This document shows positions 18,338-31,699 of a stretch of 64,000 nucleotides of DNA, piece after piece (the stretch's first letter is position 1; every line of letters starts with the position of its first letter). The stretch lies in assembly GCF_000832305.1 (NCBI RefSeq), contig NZ_CP010537.1, positions 1,364,001-1,428,000 of the forward strand, in the 5' to 3' direction. The stretch is from Cupriavidus basilensis (lineage in GTDB: Bacteria; Pseudomonadota; Gammaproteobacteria; Burkholderiales; Burkholderiaceae). Position numbers and translations under genes: made by a program. The notes beneath the pieces are model-generated. The model was not told where the DNA came from. It saw only the letters and a list, made by a program, of their open reading frames with translations, and did no database searches.

Positions 18338-19114
18338 TCAGTGTAGTGCGATCGTCGCCATGGTTGCGACGTGTGCTGCTTCCAGCAGCGGTGCGGGCGG
18401 CATCGGCGCTGCCCAGCGGTAGACCAGCAGGCGGCCCTTGTAGGCATCGATGCCGGCCGTGGCCACGCGGTCGAGCTTTTCCTCGCGCATCGCGAAACCC
18501 TGCTCGGCCATCTGCCGGTTGAAGGCGGGCCGGTTGCCGCGGTCGGGATCAATGATCCAGATCTCGACCGTGGGGCTGGCATGGCGCCCGATAAAGTGGG
18601 CGAGGTTGGCATTGGCATCGCGCTCGTAGAGCAGGTCGCTGCCGATGATCAGGTCGAAATGGCCGTGGACGTCGGCGGCGGGGAAGGGGCCGGCGCCAGC
18701 AGGGGCATGCTGCTCGTGCTCCGCGGCGCTCCAGTGTCCGTGCCGGTACTTCATTGGCGCGAGGCCATTCAGGCGTACGTTCTCCGCGAGGAAGGCGGCG
18801 GCCATCGGATGGCAGTCGCTGGCGGTCACGTCGGCACCCCTGCGGTGCCCCACCAGGCTGGCCAGCCCCAGCCCGCAGCCGATTTCCAGCACCCGCTCGG
18901 TGGGGTCCACCGGCCGCAGCGCCATGCGCGCGGCCAGGTGCGCACCGGATGGCCACAGCAGCCCGAACAGCGGCCACATGGCGGAAGAAATGCCCATGCG
19001 TTCGGCTTCGCCGAGGGGATCGGAGTACTGCTGCTTGTCCAGCAAGGAGCGAATGACCAGGTCGGCGACGCCGGTCACGGCGATGCTCTCTTGCTTGGTT
19101 TGGTAGCCGGGCAT
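18338..19114 (-). CDS. Class I SAM-dependent methyltransferase
   Basis: A 258-residue Rossmann-fold methyltransferase. The SAM-binding motif VLEIGCGLGLASLVGHRRGA is followed by an acidic second strand (VTASDCHP) and FDLIIGSDLLYERD, typical of the lysine-methyltransferase-like (METTL/Nnt1) group. The N-terminal segment resembles those proteins, with WPSGAHLAARM before the SAM loop. Protein or small-molecule target unknown. Monocistronic; LysR gene diverges upstream. Confidence 0.82.
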   Translation of the reverse strand: MPGYQTKQESIAVTGVADLVIRSLLDKQQYSDPLGEAERMGISSAMWPLFGLLWPSGAHLAARMALRPVDPTERVLEIGCGLGLASLVGHRRGADVTASDCHPMAAAFLAENVRLNGLAPMKYRHGHWSAAEHEQHAPAGAGPFPAADVHGHFDLIIGSDLLYERDANANLAHFIGRHASPTVEIWIIDPDRGNRPAFNRQMAEQGFAMREEKLDRVATAGIDAYKGRLLVYRWAAPMPPAPLLEAAHVATMATIALH

Positions 19115-19384
19115 CGAGGGGGGAAGCCAGAACGCCGGCTTCGCAATAGGAGGGAATCGGCCAGTATGCCCGAAAACCCCTTCGCAAGCCCGGAATGTGA
19201 GGCTAAATGCGTCGAAATGAGGCGAAATCGATAGGAATAGGGGCTTGGGCAGGTGCCGCCGCGTGCAGGAAGTGCGGCAACCGCCTGACGCGGCCTCATG
19301 CTTGTTGCCACCCGCGCTGTGCGAGAATTCGCGATAAGCAAGATAGCGGAAATCACGACCCGCCTATTCTCGGAGATTATCGCG

Positions 19385-20383
19385 GTGAGCATTCCATCGG
19401 TCCCATCGATCCCATCCAGCGCATCCATCCGCAAGCGCCTTCGCATGCGGCACCTGCAACTGATGCTGGCGCTCTCGGAGTCGCCCTCGCTGCGCCAGGC
19501 GGCTGAAGGGCTGGCCCTGACCCAGCCTGCCGCTACCAAGTCCCTGCAGGAACTGGAAGACGTGCTCGGCGTATCGCTCTTTACACGCCACGCGCGCGGG
19601 CTGGACCCGACGGTATCGGGCAAGGCGGTGATGCGTTACGCGCGGGTGGTCTTTGCCGACATGGATGAACTGCGCGAGGAGCTTGTCGCCATCCAGGCCG
19701 GCGATGTGGGCAAGGTGCGCGTGGGCGCGGTGATGGCGCCGGCGCCGGACCTGCTCACCCACGTGATCGTCAAGCTCAAGCAGGCGCATCCGCGCTTGCA
19801 CATCATCGTGCAGATCGATACCAGCGACGTGCTGGTGCACGCGCTGCAGCAGGACCAGATCGATATCGTGCTGGGCCGCATCCCCGATGGCTGGCCATCG
19901 GAGGAGTTGTCGTTCGAGACGCTGGGGGAGGAGGCGCTGTCGATCGTCACCCGCGTGGGGCATCCGGCGGCGGAGCGCGGCAAGCTGAAGCTGGCCGCGC
20001 TGACGGAGTACGCGTGGATCATCCAGCCGCACCCCAGCCCGATGCGCCAGATCATCGACCAGACCTTCCGCGAGAATCGCGTGCCGCCGCCGGTGAGCAC
20101 GGTGGAGACCTCGTCGATCCTCACCACGCTGTCCGTGCTGCGCGAGTCCGACATGCTCGCCGTGCTGCCCACCTCGGTGGCCCGCTACTACGAGGACCTG
20201 AAGATGATCGCCACGCTGCCGGTAGCCTTGCACGGCCGGCTTGCGCCTTACGGGCTGGTGCTGCGCAAGAGCCGCCCGCCCACGCCCGCCATGCAGCTCG
20301 TCATCGACATGCTGCGCGCGGGCGGAGCGGCTGCAACGGGCGGCATGGAAGCCAAGGGCGGGGCGGCCACCGTCAAGCCTTAG
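19385..20383 (+). CDS. LysR-type transcriptional regulator, CbbR/GbpR-like
   Basis: A 332-residue regulator beginning at a GTG with GGAG 9 bp upstream; a longer in-frame ATG at 19298 would add unconserved residues. The winged helix (RHLQLMLALSESPSLRQAAE to about residue 80) resembles the GbpR/galactose-binding branch, with the effector domain following. It converges with the Bug-protein gene (35 bp apart) and is a candidate regulator of it or of an unlinked operon. Confidence 0.85.
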   Translation: MSIPSVPSIPSSASIRKRLRMRHLQLMLALSESPSLRQAAEGLALTQPAATKSLQELEDVLGVSLFTRHARGLDPTVSGKAVMRYARVVFADMDELREELVAIQAGDVGKVRVGAVMAPAPDLLTHVIVKLKQAHPRLHIIVQIDTSDVLVHALQQDQIDIVLGRIPDGWPSEELSFETLGEEALSIVTRVGHPAAERGKLKLAALTEYAWIIQPHPSPMRQIIDQTFRENRVPPPVSTVETSSILTTLSVLRESDMLAVLPTSVARYYEDLKMIATLPVALHGRLAPYGLVLRKSRPPTPAMQLVIDMLRAGGAAATGGMEAKGGAATVKP

Positions 20384-20418
20384 CCACGCTCTAGTCCCTC
20401 GCCCTCAATCCCGCGCCC

Positions 20419-21426
20419 TCAATCCGCGGAAATCTTGGCCTTGCGGACCACTTCGCCGTAGCGCACCATCCGGTCGGCCATCATGCGTTCGAAGGCGGCC
20501 GGTGCCATCTCCTCGGGCGGGAACACGCCGCGCGCGCGCAGCGCCGTCTGCATGGCGGGGTCGCTGGCGGCCTGGCGCACCGCCTGGTAGAGCTTCTGCA
20601 CCACCGGCTCGGGCGTGCCGGCAGGCGCGGCAATGCCCGTCCAGGAACTCAGGTTGAGCTGCGGGTAGCCCAGCTCGGCCATGGTCGGCACGTCGGGCAG
20701 CTGCGGCAGGCGCTGCTCGGAAGCCACCGCCAGCGCACGTACCTTTCCTTCCTTGATGTAGGGCAGCATGATGACCAGGTTGTCGAGGATGAACTGGACC
20801 TCATTGCTCAGCACGGCCGTGATCAGGTGCGTGCCGCCACGATAGGGGATGTGCGTGGCGTAGATGCCGGTGCTGGCCTTGAGCATTTCCACATTCAGCT
20901 GGCCCATGCTGCCAACGCCGCCGCTGCCGTAGTCGAGCTTGCCCGGGTTCTTCTTCGCGTAGGCCAGGAACTCCGCGAACGTGCGCACCGGCAGGCTTGA
21001 ATGCACCACCAGGGCGTTGGGCTGGCGGCCCAGGATGGCGATGTTCTCGAAATCCTTGATCGGGTCATAGCCCAGCTTTGGCTGGGTCAGCGGGTTGGCC
21101 AGGTGGCTGCTCTGGGAGGACACCACCAGCGTATAGCCATCGGGCTTGCTGCGCGCCACCGATTGCGTGGCGACCGAGCCGCCCGCGCCCGGGCGGTTGT
21201 CGACGACCACCGGCACGCCCAGGATGCGCGACAGCGGCTCCGAGTACTGGCGGGCCATGATGTCCACCGAACCACCGGGCGGGAAGGGCACCACCAGCGT
21301 GATGGGGCGCGAGGGATAGGCGCCCTGTGCTTGCGCTTGCGCGGCCAGCGGCGCGGCACACGCGAGCGCGGCTACGCTGAGGCCGGTGCGGAGGAAATGG
21401 CGGCGGGAGAATGGCACGTTCGGCAT
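20419..21426 (-). CDS. Bug/TctC-family tripartite tricarboxylate transporter substrate-binding protein
   Basis: A 335-residue periplasmic binding protein. The leader carries a twin-arginine-like motif (SRRHFLRTG, residues 7-15) and an Ala-rich cleavage region, so Tat export is possible. The mature part has the family core YPSRPITLVVPFPPGGSVD and the ligand loop GPGAGGS-like NRPGAGGSVATQSVA. Bug proteins bind carboxylated ligands; most, as here, lack adjacent TctA/TctB genes. It lies 51 bp downstream of the M20 peptidase gene, same direction, so the ligand may be the peptidase substrate or product. Confidence 0.9.
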   Translation of the reverse strand: MPNVPFSRRHFLRTGLSVAALACAAPLAAQAQAQGAYPSRPITLVVPFPPGGSVDIMARQYSEPLSRILGVPVVVDNRPGAGGSVATQSVARSKPDGYTLVVSSQSSHLANPLTQPKLGYDPIKDFENIAILGRQPNALVVHSSLPVRTFAEFLAYAKKNPGKLDYGSGGVGSMGQLNVEMLKASTGIYATHIPYRGGTHLITAVLSNEVQFILDNLVIMLPYIKEGKVRALAVASEQRLPQLPDVPTMAELGYPQLNLSSWTGIAAPAGTPEPVVQKLYQAVRQAASDPAMQTALRARGVFPPEEMAPAAFERMMADRMVRYGEVVRKAKISAD

Positions 21427-21477
21427 GGCAGTGTGGTGACGGTAGTTAGAAATCGGGTGCGGGGGCAGTGCCCTGGC

Positions 21478-22677
21478 TCAGCGCAGTGCGAGGATGGCCA
21501 GCGCCACCGCCTGCGCGCGCGGCACGAACGTGGCAAGCTCGGAGTACTCGCGCACGGTGTGCGCATGGCCGCCCACCGGGCCGGTGCCGCACAGCGTGGG
21601 CGTGCCCACCGAGGACGTGAGCCCGCTATCGGCTGCACCGCCGGTGAATTCGCCGTCTACCGAGAAGCCCAGGTGCTGCGCGCCGCGCTGGTACAGCGCC
21701 AGCAGGTCCGCGGGCGTCTGGGTCATCGGCCGGGTGCGGCGCATCTCTGTGATCCTGCCCTTGGTACGCGGCAGCGATTCGGCCTCGATGATCGCGCGCA
21801 CCTGCTCGACCAGCGCTTCGATGTCCGTGTCGGCGGTAAAGCGCACGTCGAGCTCGGCCTGCGCCAGTGGCGCCACCATATTGGGCACGATGCCGCCCTT
21901 CACACAGCCCACATTGGTGGTGATGCCCTGCTCGGCGTCGGTCAGCGCATGCAGCGCCAGGATCTTGCGTGCAAGCGCATCGATGGCGCTGGCGCCCTGG
22001 GCATGGTTGACCCCGGCGTGCGCGGCCACGCCCTCCACCTCGAACTCCACCACCATCGACCCCTTGCGCTCTGTGACCAGGTTGCCGCTGACGCGGCCGG
22101 GCTCGGCGTTGAACACGGCGCGCGCGCCGCGCGCTACGTCCATGATCCGTTCGCGGGTGGCGCCGGAGCCGATCTCCTCGTCGCAGGAGAAGAACAGTCG
22201 CACCGGCAAGGCGTTGCCGCCGCAGCGCGCCAGGGCCTCGGCCACGAACACATTCATGACGAGGCCGGATTTCATGTCGGCCACGCCGGGCCCGTAGGCA
22301 AGCCCATCCTCCACGCGGAAGGGGCGGCGTGCGGCCGTGCCGGCGGGGAACACGGTGTCCATATGGCCCATCAGCAGGACTGGCGCGCCATCGCCATCGC
22401 CGGCACCGGGCACCAGCGCATCCAGGCACACGCCAAAGCCGGGCACGGCATGCAGCGTGACCGCAATGCCGGCGGCCTCCAGGTGCGCGCGCAGGACCTG
22501 CGCCACGGCCGTCACGCCGGCTTCCTGCCGGCTGCCGCTGTCGATGTCGACGATGCGCTGCAGGAGCGCCTGCATTTCAGCCTGCTGGCCGCCCAGCCAA
22601 TCGATCACCCCGCTTGCCGCCTGGGCATGCATGTCGCTTTCCGCTGCGTGGTCCGCCATAGCTGCGTGGTCCGCCAT
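21478..22677 (-). CDS. M20 family metallopeptidase, carboxypeptidase G2-like
   Basis: A 399-residue di-zinc hydrolase of the glutamate carboxypeptidase type. Metal and catalytic residues are visible: H105 and D107 (LLMGHMDTVFP), D134 (GVADMKSG), and the CDEEIG pair at 167-168. The dimerisation domain carries AHAGVNHAQGASAI. It probably cleaves a terminal Glu-like residue or an N-acyl amino acid. The start region is an exact 18-bp tandem duplication (22643-22678), giving two ATG starts, at 22677 and 22659, each reading MADHAA; the first has GGAG 10 bp upstream. Divergent from an RpiR regulator. Confidence 0.87.
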   Translation of the reverse strand: MADHAAMADHAAESDMHAQAASGVIDWLGGQQAEMQALLQRIVDIDSGSRQEAGVTAVAQVLRAHLEAAGIAVTLHAVPGFGVCLDALVPGAGDGDGAPVLLMGHMDTVFPAGTAARRPFRVEDGLAYGPGVADMKSGLVMNVFVAEALARCGGNALPVRLFFSCDEEIGSGATRERIMDVARGARAVFNAEPGRVSGNLVTERKGSMVVEFEVEGVAAHAGVNHAQGASAIDALARKILALHALTDAEQGITTNVGCVKGGIVPNMVAPLAQAELDVRFTADTDIEALVEQVRAIIEAESLPRTKGRITEMRRTRPMTQTPADLLALYQRGAQHLGFSVDGEFTGGAADSGLTSSVGTPTLCGTGPVGGHAHTVREYSELATFVPRAQAVALAILALR

Positions 22678-22678
22678 A
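22643..22678. repeat. Perfect 18-bp tandem duplication spanning the M20 peptidase start
   Basis: Two adjacent identical copies of gctgcgtggtccgccata (22643-22660 and 22661-22678). On the minus strand each copy supplies an ATG and the codons for MADHAA. The frame is kept, so the duplication only lengthens the N-terminus or offers a second start. Confidence 0.95.
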
Positions 22679-22717
22679 TACCGCTTGCTCCTTGCTTCGT
22701 GTGGGAGTGAATCGTGT

Positions 22718-22754
22718 ATTGCAAAAGTGATATGATCATGCAATACGCATTGCA
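22718..22754. promoter_or_regulatory. Three TGCAAT/ATTGCA half-sites in the divergent RpiR/M20 promoter
   Basis: ATTGCA at 22718-22723, then a perfect inverted repeat TGCAAT (22739-22744), spacer ACGC, ATTGCA (22749-22754). Also GTATTGC (22716-22722) and GCAATAC (22740-22746) form a wider inverted repeat, and ATGATCAT (22732-22739) sits between. The layout suits self-regulation and control of the peptidase by the RpiR protein. Assignment is inferred from position. Confidence 0.55.
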
Positions 22755-22767
22755 ACGTGTCAACACC

Positions 22768-23673
22768 ATGAAACAGGCTCCGGAGACTCCCTCGCGTGAC
22801 GCTACCTTGCTCGAGCGCCTGGCGCGCGAGGCGGCCACGCTGACCGCCCGCGAGCGCACCTTGGCCGATGCGCTGGGCCGCGACTATCCGCATGCGCTGC
22901 TGGAATCGGCCACCGCGCTGGCTGCCCAGCACGGCACGAGCGCTTCCACGGTGGTGCGGCTGTTCGCCAAGCTGGGCTATGCCAGCTATGGCGATGCCCA
23001 GCGCGAGGCACGGGCCAGCGTGACGGCGCTCCTGCCCACTGCCGGCCAGCGCGCGCCGGCCACGATCGGTGGCAAGCGCACCCTGCGCGCCTGCGTGGAC
23101 GACGCGCTGCTGCACGACCAGCACAACCTGGCGGCCACCCACGAAGGGCTGGACATGGCCGCCTTCGAGGCGATCGCGCGCCTGCTGGCCGAGCCGCGCG
23201 GCCGGCTGTTCGTGCTGGCGCAGAAAAACAGTGCGCCCGTGGGCGCATGGCTGGCGCTGCATCTGAATATGTGCCGGCCACAGGTCCAGGAACTGGGTGC
23301 GGGCGCGGTGACGGCCACGGATGCCATGCTGTGGGTGGAGCCCGAGGATGTGCTGCTGACTTTCAGTATCCGGCGGTATTCCAGCGCACCGGTGAGCATC
23401 GCGCGCGCCTTCCGCGAACGCGGTGCGCGCGTGATCGCGATCTGCGACAGTCCGGCCGCGCCACTAGTGCCGCTGTCGGATCACCATCTGTTGGTGCGCA
23501 CGGCCAATGCGTCGCCTTTCGACTCTTATACGGCGGCCTTCTTCCTGTGCAATGCGCTGGTCTCGGCGGTCGCGCAATTGCGCCAGCCAGCCGTCATCAA
23601 GGCGCTGCAACGGCGCGATGCGCTATGGGCGGCCTTTGAGTCGGATCCTGTCGAGGGTTTGCGGCGGGGATAG
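22768..23673 (+). CDS. RpiR/MurR-family transcriptional regulator (second)
   Basis: A 301-residue regulator with the RpiR helix-turn-helix at about residues 10-85 (AAQHGTSASTVVRLFAKLGY) and a SIS domain (about 125-265, RLFVLAQKNSAPVGAWLALH; LLTFSIRRYSSAPVSIARAF). The start at 22768 is preceded by no strong ribosome site, and in-frame ATGs at 22732 or 22738 are alternatives, though those lie in the operator-like repeats. It probably represses or activates the divergent peptidase/Bug unit. Confidence 0.85.
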   Translation: MKQAPETPSRDATLLERLAREAATLTARERTLADALGRDYPHALLESATALAAQHGTSASTVVRLFAKLGYASYGDAQREARASVTALLPTAGQRAPATIGGKRTLRACVDDALLHDQHNLAATHEGLDMAAFEAIARLLAEPRGRLFVLAQKNSAPVGAWLALHLNMCRPQVQELGAGAVTATDAMLWVEPEDVLLTFSIRRYSSAPVSIARAFRERGARVIAICDSPAAPLVPLSDHHLLVRTANASPFDSYTAAFFLCNALVSAVAQLRQPAVIKALQRRDALWAAFESDPVEGLRRG

Positions 23674-23734
23674 GGCGGAGCCGGAGCGGCCGGCGATCCG
23701 CGTGGTCAGGGAGATAGGTCTGGGTACGATCTTT

Positions 23735-23770
23735 CTGCTTGTTGTCCCGCTGACGCGGGGCAACAAGCAG
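23735..23770. terminator. Strong hairpin between convergent genes
   Basis: CTGCTTGTTG pairs perfectly with CAACAAGCAG, extended inward by a T-G wobble and CCCGC/GCGGG around a TGAC loop: a 16-bp stem. It lies between the ends of the RpiR gene and liuD. There is no long T run on either side, so it may act as a two-way transcript end or barrier. Confidence 0.65.
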
Positions 23771-23782
23771 CCCTCCAAAAAA

Positions 23783-25807
<2,025 letters not shown>

Positions 25808-25889
25808 GACTGTTCCTCGTTTTCTGGTTCTGGCGGCGCGGCTGCGGTGGCCGCGCGGCGGATGCGCATGATTGGCTGGGTACCCTGGC

Positions 25890-26678
25890 TCAGGCAGGAC
25901 GCCAGGACGGCGAGCGCTTCTCCAGGAAGGAGCGCACCCCTTCGCGGCCTTCGTCCGACGCGCGGATCGCGGCAATGCGCTCTGCGGTGTCGGCCAGCAG
26001 CGCATCGTCGATGGCGCGGCCGGACACTTCCTGCACCAGCCGCTTGCTCTCGCGCACGGCATTGGGGCTGTTGGCCACCAGCGCGGCGGCGATCTCGCTC
26101 ACCTTGGCATCCAGCATGTCGCCCGGCACCACCTCATGCACAAAGCCCAGCCGCAGCGCTTCGGCCGCACCGAAGCGCTCGGCCGTGATGAAGTAGCGCC
26201 GCGCCGCCTGCTCGCCCATGGCGCGGATCACATAGGGGCTGATGGTGGCGGGCAGCAAGCCCAGGCGTGCCTCCGAGAGGCAGAAATTCACCGTCTGCGC
26301 GGCCACGGCGATGTCGCAGGCGGCAACCAGGCCCACGCCGCCTGCATAGGTGTCGCCGTGGATGCGCGCGATCACCGGCTTGGGGCAGGCCCAGATGGTG
26401 TGCAGCATCTGCGCCAGCGTGAGCGCGTCGGACCGGTTCTCGTCATGCGAGTAGCCGGCCATCTTCTTCATCCAGTTCAGGTCGGCGCCGGCGCAGAAGG
26501 CCGGGCCATTGCCCGCCAGCACGATGGCGCGCACCGTGGGTTCGCTGCCGAGTGCGCGGAACGCACCGGTGAGCTCAGCGATCACGGTTTCGTTGAAGGC
26601 GTTGCGCACGTCCGGCCGGTTCAGCGTGACGGTGGCCACGTGCTGCGCGGCCGTGACGGTAAGCGTGGTGAATTCCAT
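25890..26678 (-). CDS. liuC: Methylglutaconyl-CoA hydratase (enoyl-CoA hydratase family)
   Basis: A 262-residue crotonase-fold enzyme. The oxyanion-hole segments are GNGPAFCAGADLNWMKKM and HGDTYAGGVGLVAACD; the C-terminal region carries the trimerisation helices. The family includes general enoyl-CoA hydratases, but its place between liuB and liuD points to hydration of 3-methylglutaconyl-CoA to HMG-CoA. The start at 26678 (MEFTTLTV) matches the usual N-terminus; 50 bp separate it from liuB. Confidence 0.9.
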   Translation of the reverse strand: MEFTTLTVTAAQHVATVTLNRPDVRNAFNETVIAELTGAFRALGSEPTVRAIVLAGNGPAFCAGADLNWMKKMAGYSHDENRSDALTLAQMLHTIWACPKPVIARIHGDTYAGGVGLVAACDIAVAAQTVNFCLSEARLGLLPATISPYVIRAMGEQAARRYFITAERFGAAEALRLGFVHEVVPGDMLDAKVSEIAAALVANSPNAVRESKRLVQEVSGRAIDDALLADTAERIAAIRASDEGREGVRSFLEKRSPSWRPA

Positions 26679-26728
26679 GTTGGTGTCCTGTACGGTGCGG
26701 TGCGATCTGTTATCCGGGGCGCTTGCCA

Positions 26729-28336
26729 TCACATGCGGAACACGCCGAACTTCATCTCGCCGATGGGCGCGTTGAGGCTCGCCGACAGGCCCAGGCCCAG
26801 CACCGTGCGGGTTTGCGCGGGATCGATCACGCCGTCGTCCCACAGCCGCGCGCTGGCGTAGTAGGGGTGGCCCTGGTGCTCGTACTGGTCGCGGATCGGT
26901 TGCTTGAACTTGTCCTCGTCCTCTGCGCTCCAGCTGCCGCCCTTGGCCTCGATGCCGTCGCGGCGCACGGTGGCCAGCACGCTGGCCGCCTGCTCGCCGC
27001 CCATCACCGAGATCCGTGCGTTCGGCCACATCCACAGGAAGCGCGGCGAGTAAGCGCGCCCGCACATGCCGTAGTTGCCCGCGCCAAACGAGCCGCCGAT
27101 GATCACCGTGAACTTGGGTACCTGCGCGGTCGCCACCGCCGTCACCATCTTGGCGCCGTTGCGGGCAATGCCTTCGTTCTCGTACTTGCGCCCCACCATG
27201 AAGCCGGTGATGTTCTGCAGGAACACCAGCGGGATCTTGCGCTGGCAGCACAGTTCGATAAAGTGCGCGCCCTTGAGCGCCGACTCCGAGAACAGGATGC
27301 CGTTGTTGGCGATGATGCCCACCGGATAGCCCCAGATCCGCGCAAAGCCGCACACCAGCGTGGTGCCGTAGCGCGCCTTGAACTCGTCGAAGTCCGAGTC
27401 GTCCACGATGCGCGCAATGACCTCGCGCACGTCATAGGGCTTGCGCGTGTCGGTAGGGATCACGCCGTACAGCTCCTCCACCGGATAGCGCGGGGGCAGC
27501 GGCTCGTGCAGGCGGATCTGGTCCGGCTTGCGGCGGTTCAGGTGCTGCACGATATTGCGCGCCAGCGACAGCGCATGCGCGTCGTTCTGCGCAAAGTAAT
27601 CGGCCACGCCCGACAGGCGCGTGTGCACATCGGCGCCGCCCAGGTCTTCGGCGGTGACTTCCTCGCCAGTGGCGGCCTTCACCAGCGGCGGGCCGCCCAG
27701 GAAGATGGTGCCCTGGTTCTTGACGATGATCGACTCATCGCTCATGGCCGGCACATAGGCGCCGCCGGCCGTGCACGAACCCATCACCACCGCGATCTGC
27801 GGAATGCCTTGCTTGGACAGGTTGGCCTGGTTGTAGAAGATGCGGCCAAAGTGGTCGCGGTCCGGGAACACGTCATCCTGGTTAGGCAGGTTGGCGCCGC
27901 CCGAGTCCACCAGGTAGATGCAGGGGAGGTTGTTCTGCTCGGCGATCTCTTGCGCGCGCAGGTGCTTGCGCACAGTGAGCGGGTAGTAGGTGCCGCCCTT
28001 GACGGTCGCGTCGTTGCAGACGATCACGCATTCCTGCCCGGCCACGCTGCCGATGCCGGTGATGATGCCTGCGCCGGGCGCGGCATTGTCGTACATGTCG
28101 TAGGCGGCGAGCTGCGACAGTTCCAGGAACGGTGTGCCCGGATCCAGTAGTTGCTGCACACGCTCGCGCGGCAGCAGCTTGCCGCGCCCAAGGTGCTTGG
28201 CGCGGGCTTCGTCGCCGCCGCCTTGCGCCAGCCTGGCGATCTTTGCCTTGAGGTCGACGACCAGCGCCTGCATGGCGTCGGCATTGGCGCGGAAGGATTC
28301 CGAGCGCGCATTGAGTTTGGTTTCGAGCGTGGGCAT
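26729..28336 (-). CDS. liuB: Methylcrotonyl-CoA carboxylase beta subunit (carboxyltransferase)
   Basis: A 535-residue carboxyltransferase, the normal length for the family. Both halves of the crotonase-like fold are visible: [20 protein letters not shown] with [19 protein letters not shown] in the first, and [17 protein letters not shown] and [16 protein letters not shown] in the second. [12 protein letters not shown] is the conserved loop near the end. The start (MPTLETKLN) is the family N-terminus. Works with the LiuD biotin subunit. Confidence 0.94.
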   Translation of the reverse strand: MPTLETKLNARSESFRANADAMQALVVDLKAKIARLAQGGGDEARAKHLGRGKLLPRERVQQLLDPGTPFLELSQLAAYDMYDNAAPGAGIITGIGSVAGQECVIVCNDATVKGGTYYPLTVRKHLRAQEIAEQNNLPCIYLVDSGGANLPNQDDVFPDRDHFGRIFYNQANLSKQGIPQIAVVMGSCTAGGAYVPAMSDESIIVKNQGTIFLGGPPLVKAATGEEVTAEDLGGADVHTRLSGVADYFAQNDAHALSLARNIVQHLNRRKPDQIRLHEPLPPRYPVEELYGVIPTDTRKPYDVREVIARIVDDSDFDEFKARYGTTLVCGFARIWGYPVGIIANNGILFSESALKGAHFIELCCQRKIPLVFLQNITGFMVGRKYENEGIARNGAKMVTAVATAQVPKFTVIIGGSFGAGNYGMCGRAYSPRFLWMWPNARISVMGGEQAASVLATVRRDGIEAKGGSWSAEDEDKFKQPIRDQYEHQGHPYYASARLWDDGVIDPAQTRTVLGLGLSASLNAPIGEMKFGVFRM

Positions 28337-28404
28337 AAGGTGTCGGATCTCGGGTCTTTGTTCTTGTGGCTTGTGCTGTGGGCGCGGGGGCGTCGGCTGG
28401 ATAC

Positions 28405-29586
28405 TCAGGCCGTTTCGGCGTAGAGCTCGCGCCCGATCAGCATGCGGCGGATTTCCGAGGTGCCGGCGCCGATCTCGTAGAGCTTGGCGTCGCGCCACAG
28501 GCGGCCCACCGGGTACTCGTTGATATAGCCGTTGCCGCCCAGGATCTGCACGGATTCGCCGGCCATCCAGGTGGCCTTCTCGGCGGTATAGAGAATCACC
28601 GCGGCGCAGTCCTTGCGCACCTGGCGCACGTGGTCCTTGCCCAGGGAATCCAGGTTCTTGCCCACCGTGTACAGGTAGCTGCGCGCTGCCTGCAAGGTGG
28701 TGTACATGTCGGCCACCTTGCCCTGGATCAGCTGGAACTCGCCGATGCTCTGGCCGAACTGCTTGCGGTCGTGGATATACGGCGTGATGACATCCATGCA
28801 CGCTTGCATGATGCCCACCGGGCCGCCGGAGAGCACCGCGCGCTCATAGTCCAGGCCGCTCATCAGCACCTTGGCGCCCAGGTTCTCGCCGCCGAGGATG
28901 TTTTCCACTGGCACTTCCACGTCCTGGAACACCAGTTCGCCCGTGTGCGAGCCGCGCATGCCGAGCTTGTCCAGCTTCTGCGCCACCGAGAAACCCTTCA
29001 TGCCCTTCTCGACGATAAAGGCGGTCATGCCGCGCGCGCCAAGGTCCGGCTCGGTCTTGGCGTAGACCACCAGCACATCGCAATCCGGGCCGTTGGTGAT
29101 CCACATCTTGGTGCCGTTGAGCACGTAGTGGTCGCCCTTGAAGTCCGCGCGCAGCTTCATGCTCACCACGTCGGAGCCGGCGTTGGGCTCGCTCATGGCC
29201 AGCGCGCCGATCCAGTCGCCGCTGACCAGCTTGGGCAGGTACCTGGCCTTTTGCGCGGCGGTGCCGTTGCGGTGGATCTGGTTGACGCACAGGTTGGAGT
29301 GCGCGCCGTACGACAAGCCGACCGATGCCGAGGCGCGGCTGATTTCTTCCATGGCGATCATGTGGGCCAGGTAGCCCATATTGGCGCCGCCGTATTCCTC
29401 CGCCACCGTGATGCCGAGCACGCCGAGGTCGCCCATCTTCTTCCAGGCGTCCATCGGGAACTGGTCGGTGCGGTCGATCTCGGCCGCGCGCGGCGCCAGT
29501 TCGGCCTGCGCCCAGTTGCGCACGGTTTCGCGCAGCATGTCGATGTCTTCGCCGAGGTGGAAATTGAGGCCGGGGAGTTCGTTCAT
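28405..29586 (-). CDS. liuA: Isovaleryl-CoA dehydrogenase
   Basis: A 393-residue acyl-CoA dehydrogenase oxidising isovaleryl-CoA to 3-methylcrotonyl-CoA with FAD. FAD and substrate loops are [18 protein letters not shown] and [17 protein letters not shown]; the catalytic Glu of this subfamily is the E in [16 protein letters not shown], which separates it from medium-chain enzymes where Glu is in the last domain. The C-terminal [19 protein letters not shown] is intact. Second gene of the liu transcript, 68 bp before liuB. Confidence 0.94.
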   Translation of the reverse strand: MNELPGLNFHLGEDIDMLRETVRNWAQAELAPRAAEIDRTDQFPMDAWKKMGDLGVLGITVAEEYGGANMGYLAHMIAMEEISRASASVGLSYGAHSNLCVNQIHRNGTAAQKARYLPKLVSGDWIGALAMSEPNAGSDVVSMKLRADFKGDHYVLNGTKMWITNGPDCDVLVVYAKTEPDLGARGMTAFIVEKGMKGFSVAQKLDKLGMRGSHTGELVFQDVEVPVENILGGENLGAKVLMSGLDYERAVLSGGPVGIMQACMDVITPYIHDRKQFGQSIGEFQLIQGKVADMYTTLQAARSYLYTVGKNLDSLGKDHVRQVRKDCAAVILYTAEKATWMAGESVQILGGNGYINEYPVGRLWRDAKLYEIGAGTSEIRRMLIGRELYAETA

Positions 29587-29664
29587 GGTTGAGTGCTCGT
29601 TATCTAGTGGAATACGGCCGCGGCAGGCGGCGGCCCGATGTCGGATGGGATTTCGGTTGGGTCG

Positions 29665-31386
<1,722 letters not shown>

Positions 31387-31438
31387 ACTCGTCTCCAAAG
31401 CGCTGTCGCAATATTGTCCGTATCCCGGTTTCTTGAGG

Positions 31439-31467
31439 TTTATTCAACTTTGTTGAGTGTAGCTCAA
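31439..31467 (-). promoter_or_regulatory. Candidate liu promoter with operator-like palindrome
   Basis: On the minus strand, TTGAGC (31467-31462), a 17-bp spacer and AATAAA (31444-31439). The spacer holds TCAAC-AAA-GTTGA, a perfect 13-bp palindrome (31444-31456) touching the -10 element: a good site for repression by the divergent TetR protein. The 313-bp gap also has TACAAT at 31591-31596 facing the TetR gene. Confidence 0.5.
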
Positions 31468-31699
31468 GTCGGGGAGTGCGCATATATTCTGGCCCTTGTC
31501 GCATTCTATGTCGCATCGGGGCAGTGGCGTTGACTGGAAAAGTACACGCAGACCCGAAAAATTGCAACCGTGAGTTGAGTAAAGATCAATTACAATCCCG
31601 TGACTGGGGGCGAGCAGCGCCCCAAGGCGTGCCCGGGCATCTGTTTTATGCTGCGCCGCACTATAATCGCCGGCTTCCGGCAAGCGAGGTAACACGTCG

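Noticed and set aside
20419..22677. A complete tripartite tricarboxylate transporter operon around the Bug protein
   Set aside because: No TctA or TctB membrane genes are present; the neighbour is an M20 peptidase.
31576..31590. TTGAGTAAAGATCAA as a second FNR box near the TetR gene
   Set aside because: The half-sites are one base too far apart (15 bp instead of 14) for an FNR site.
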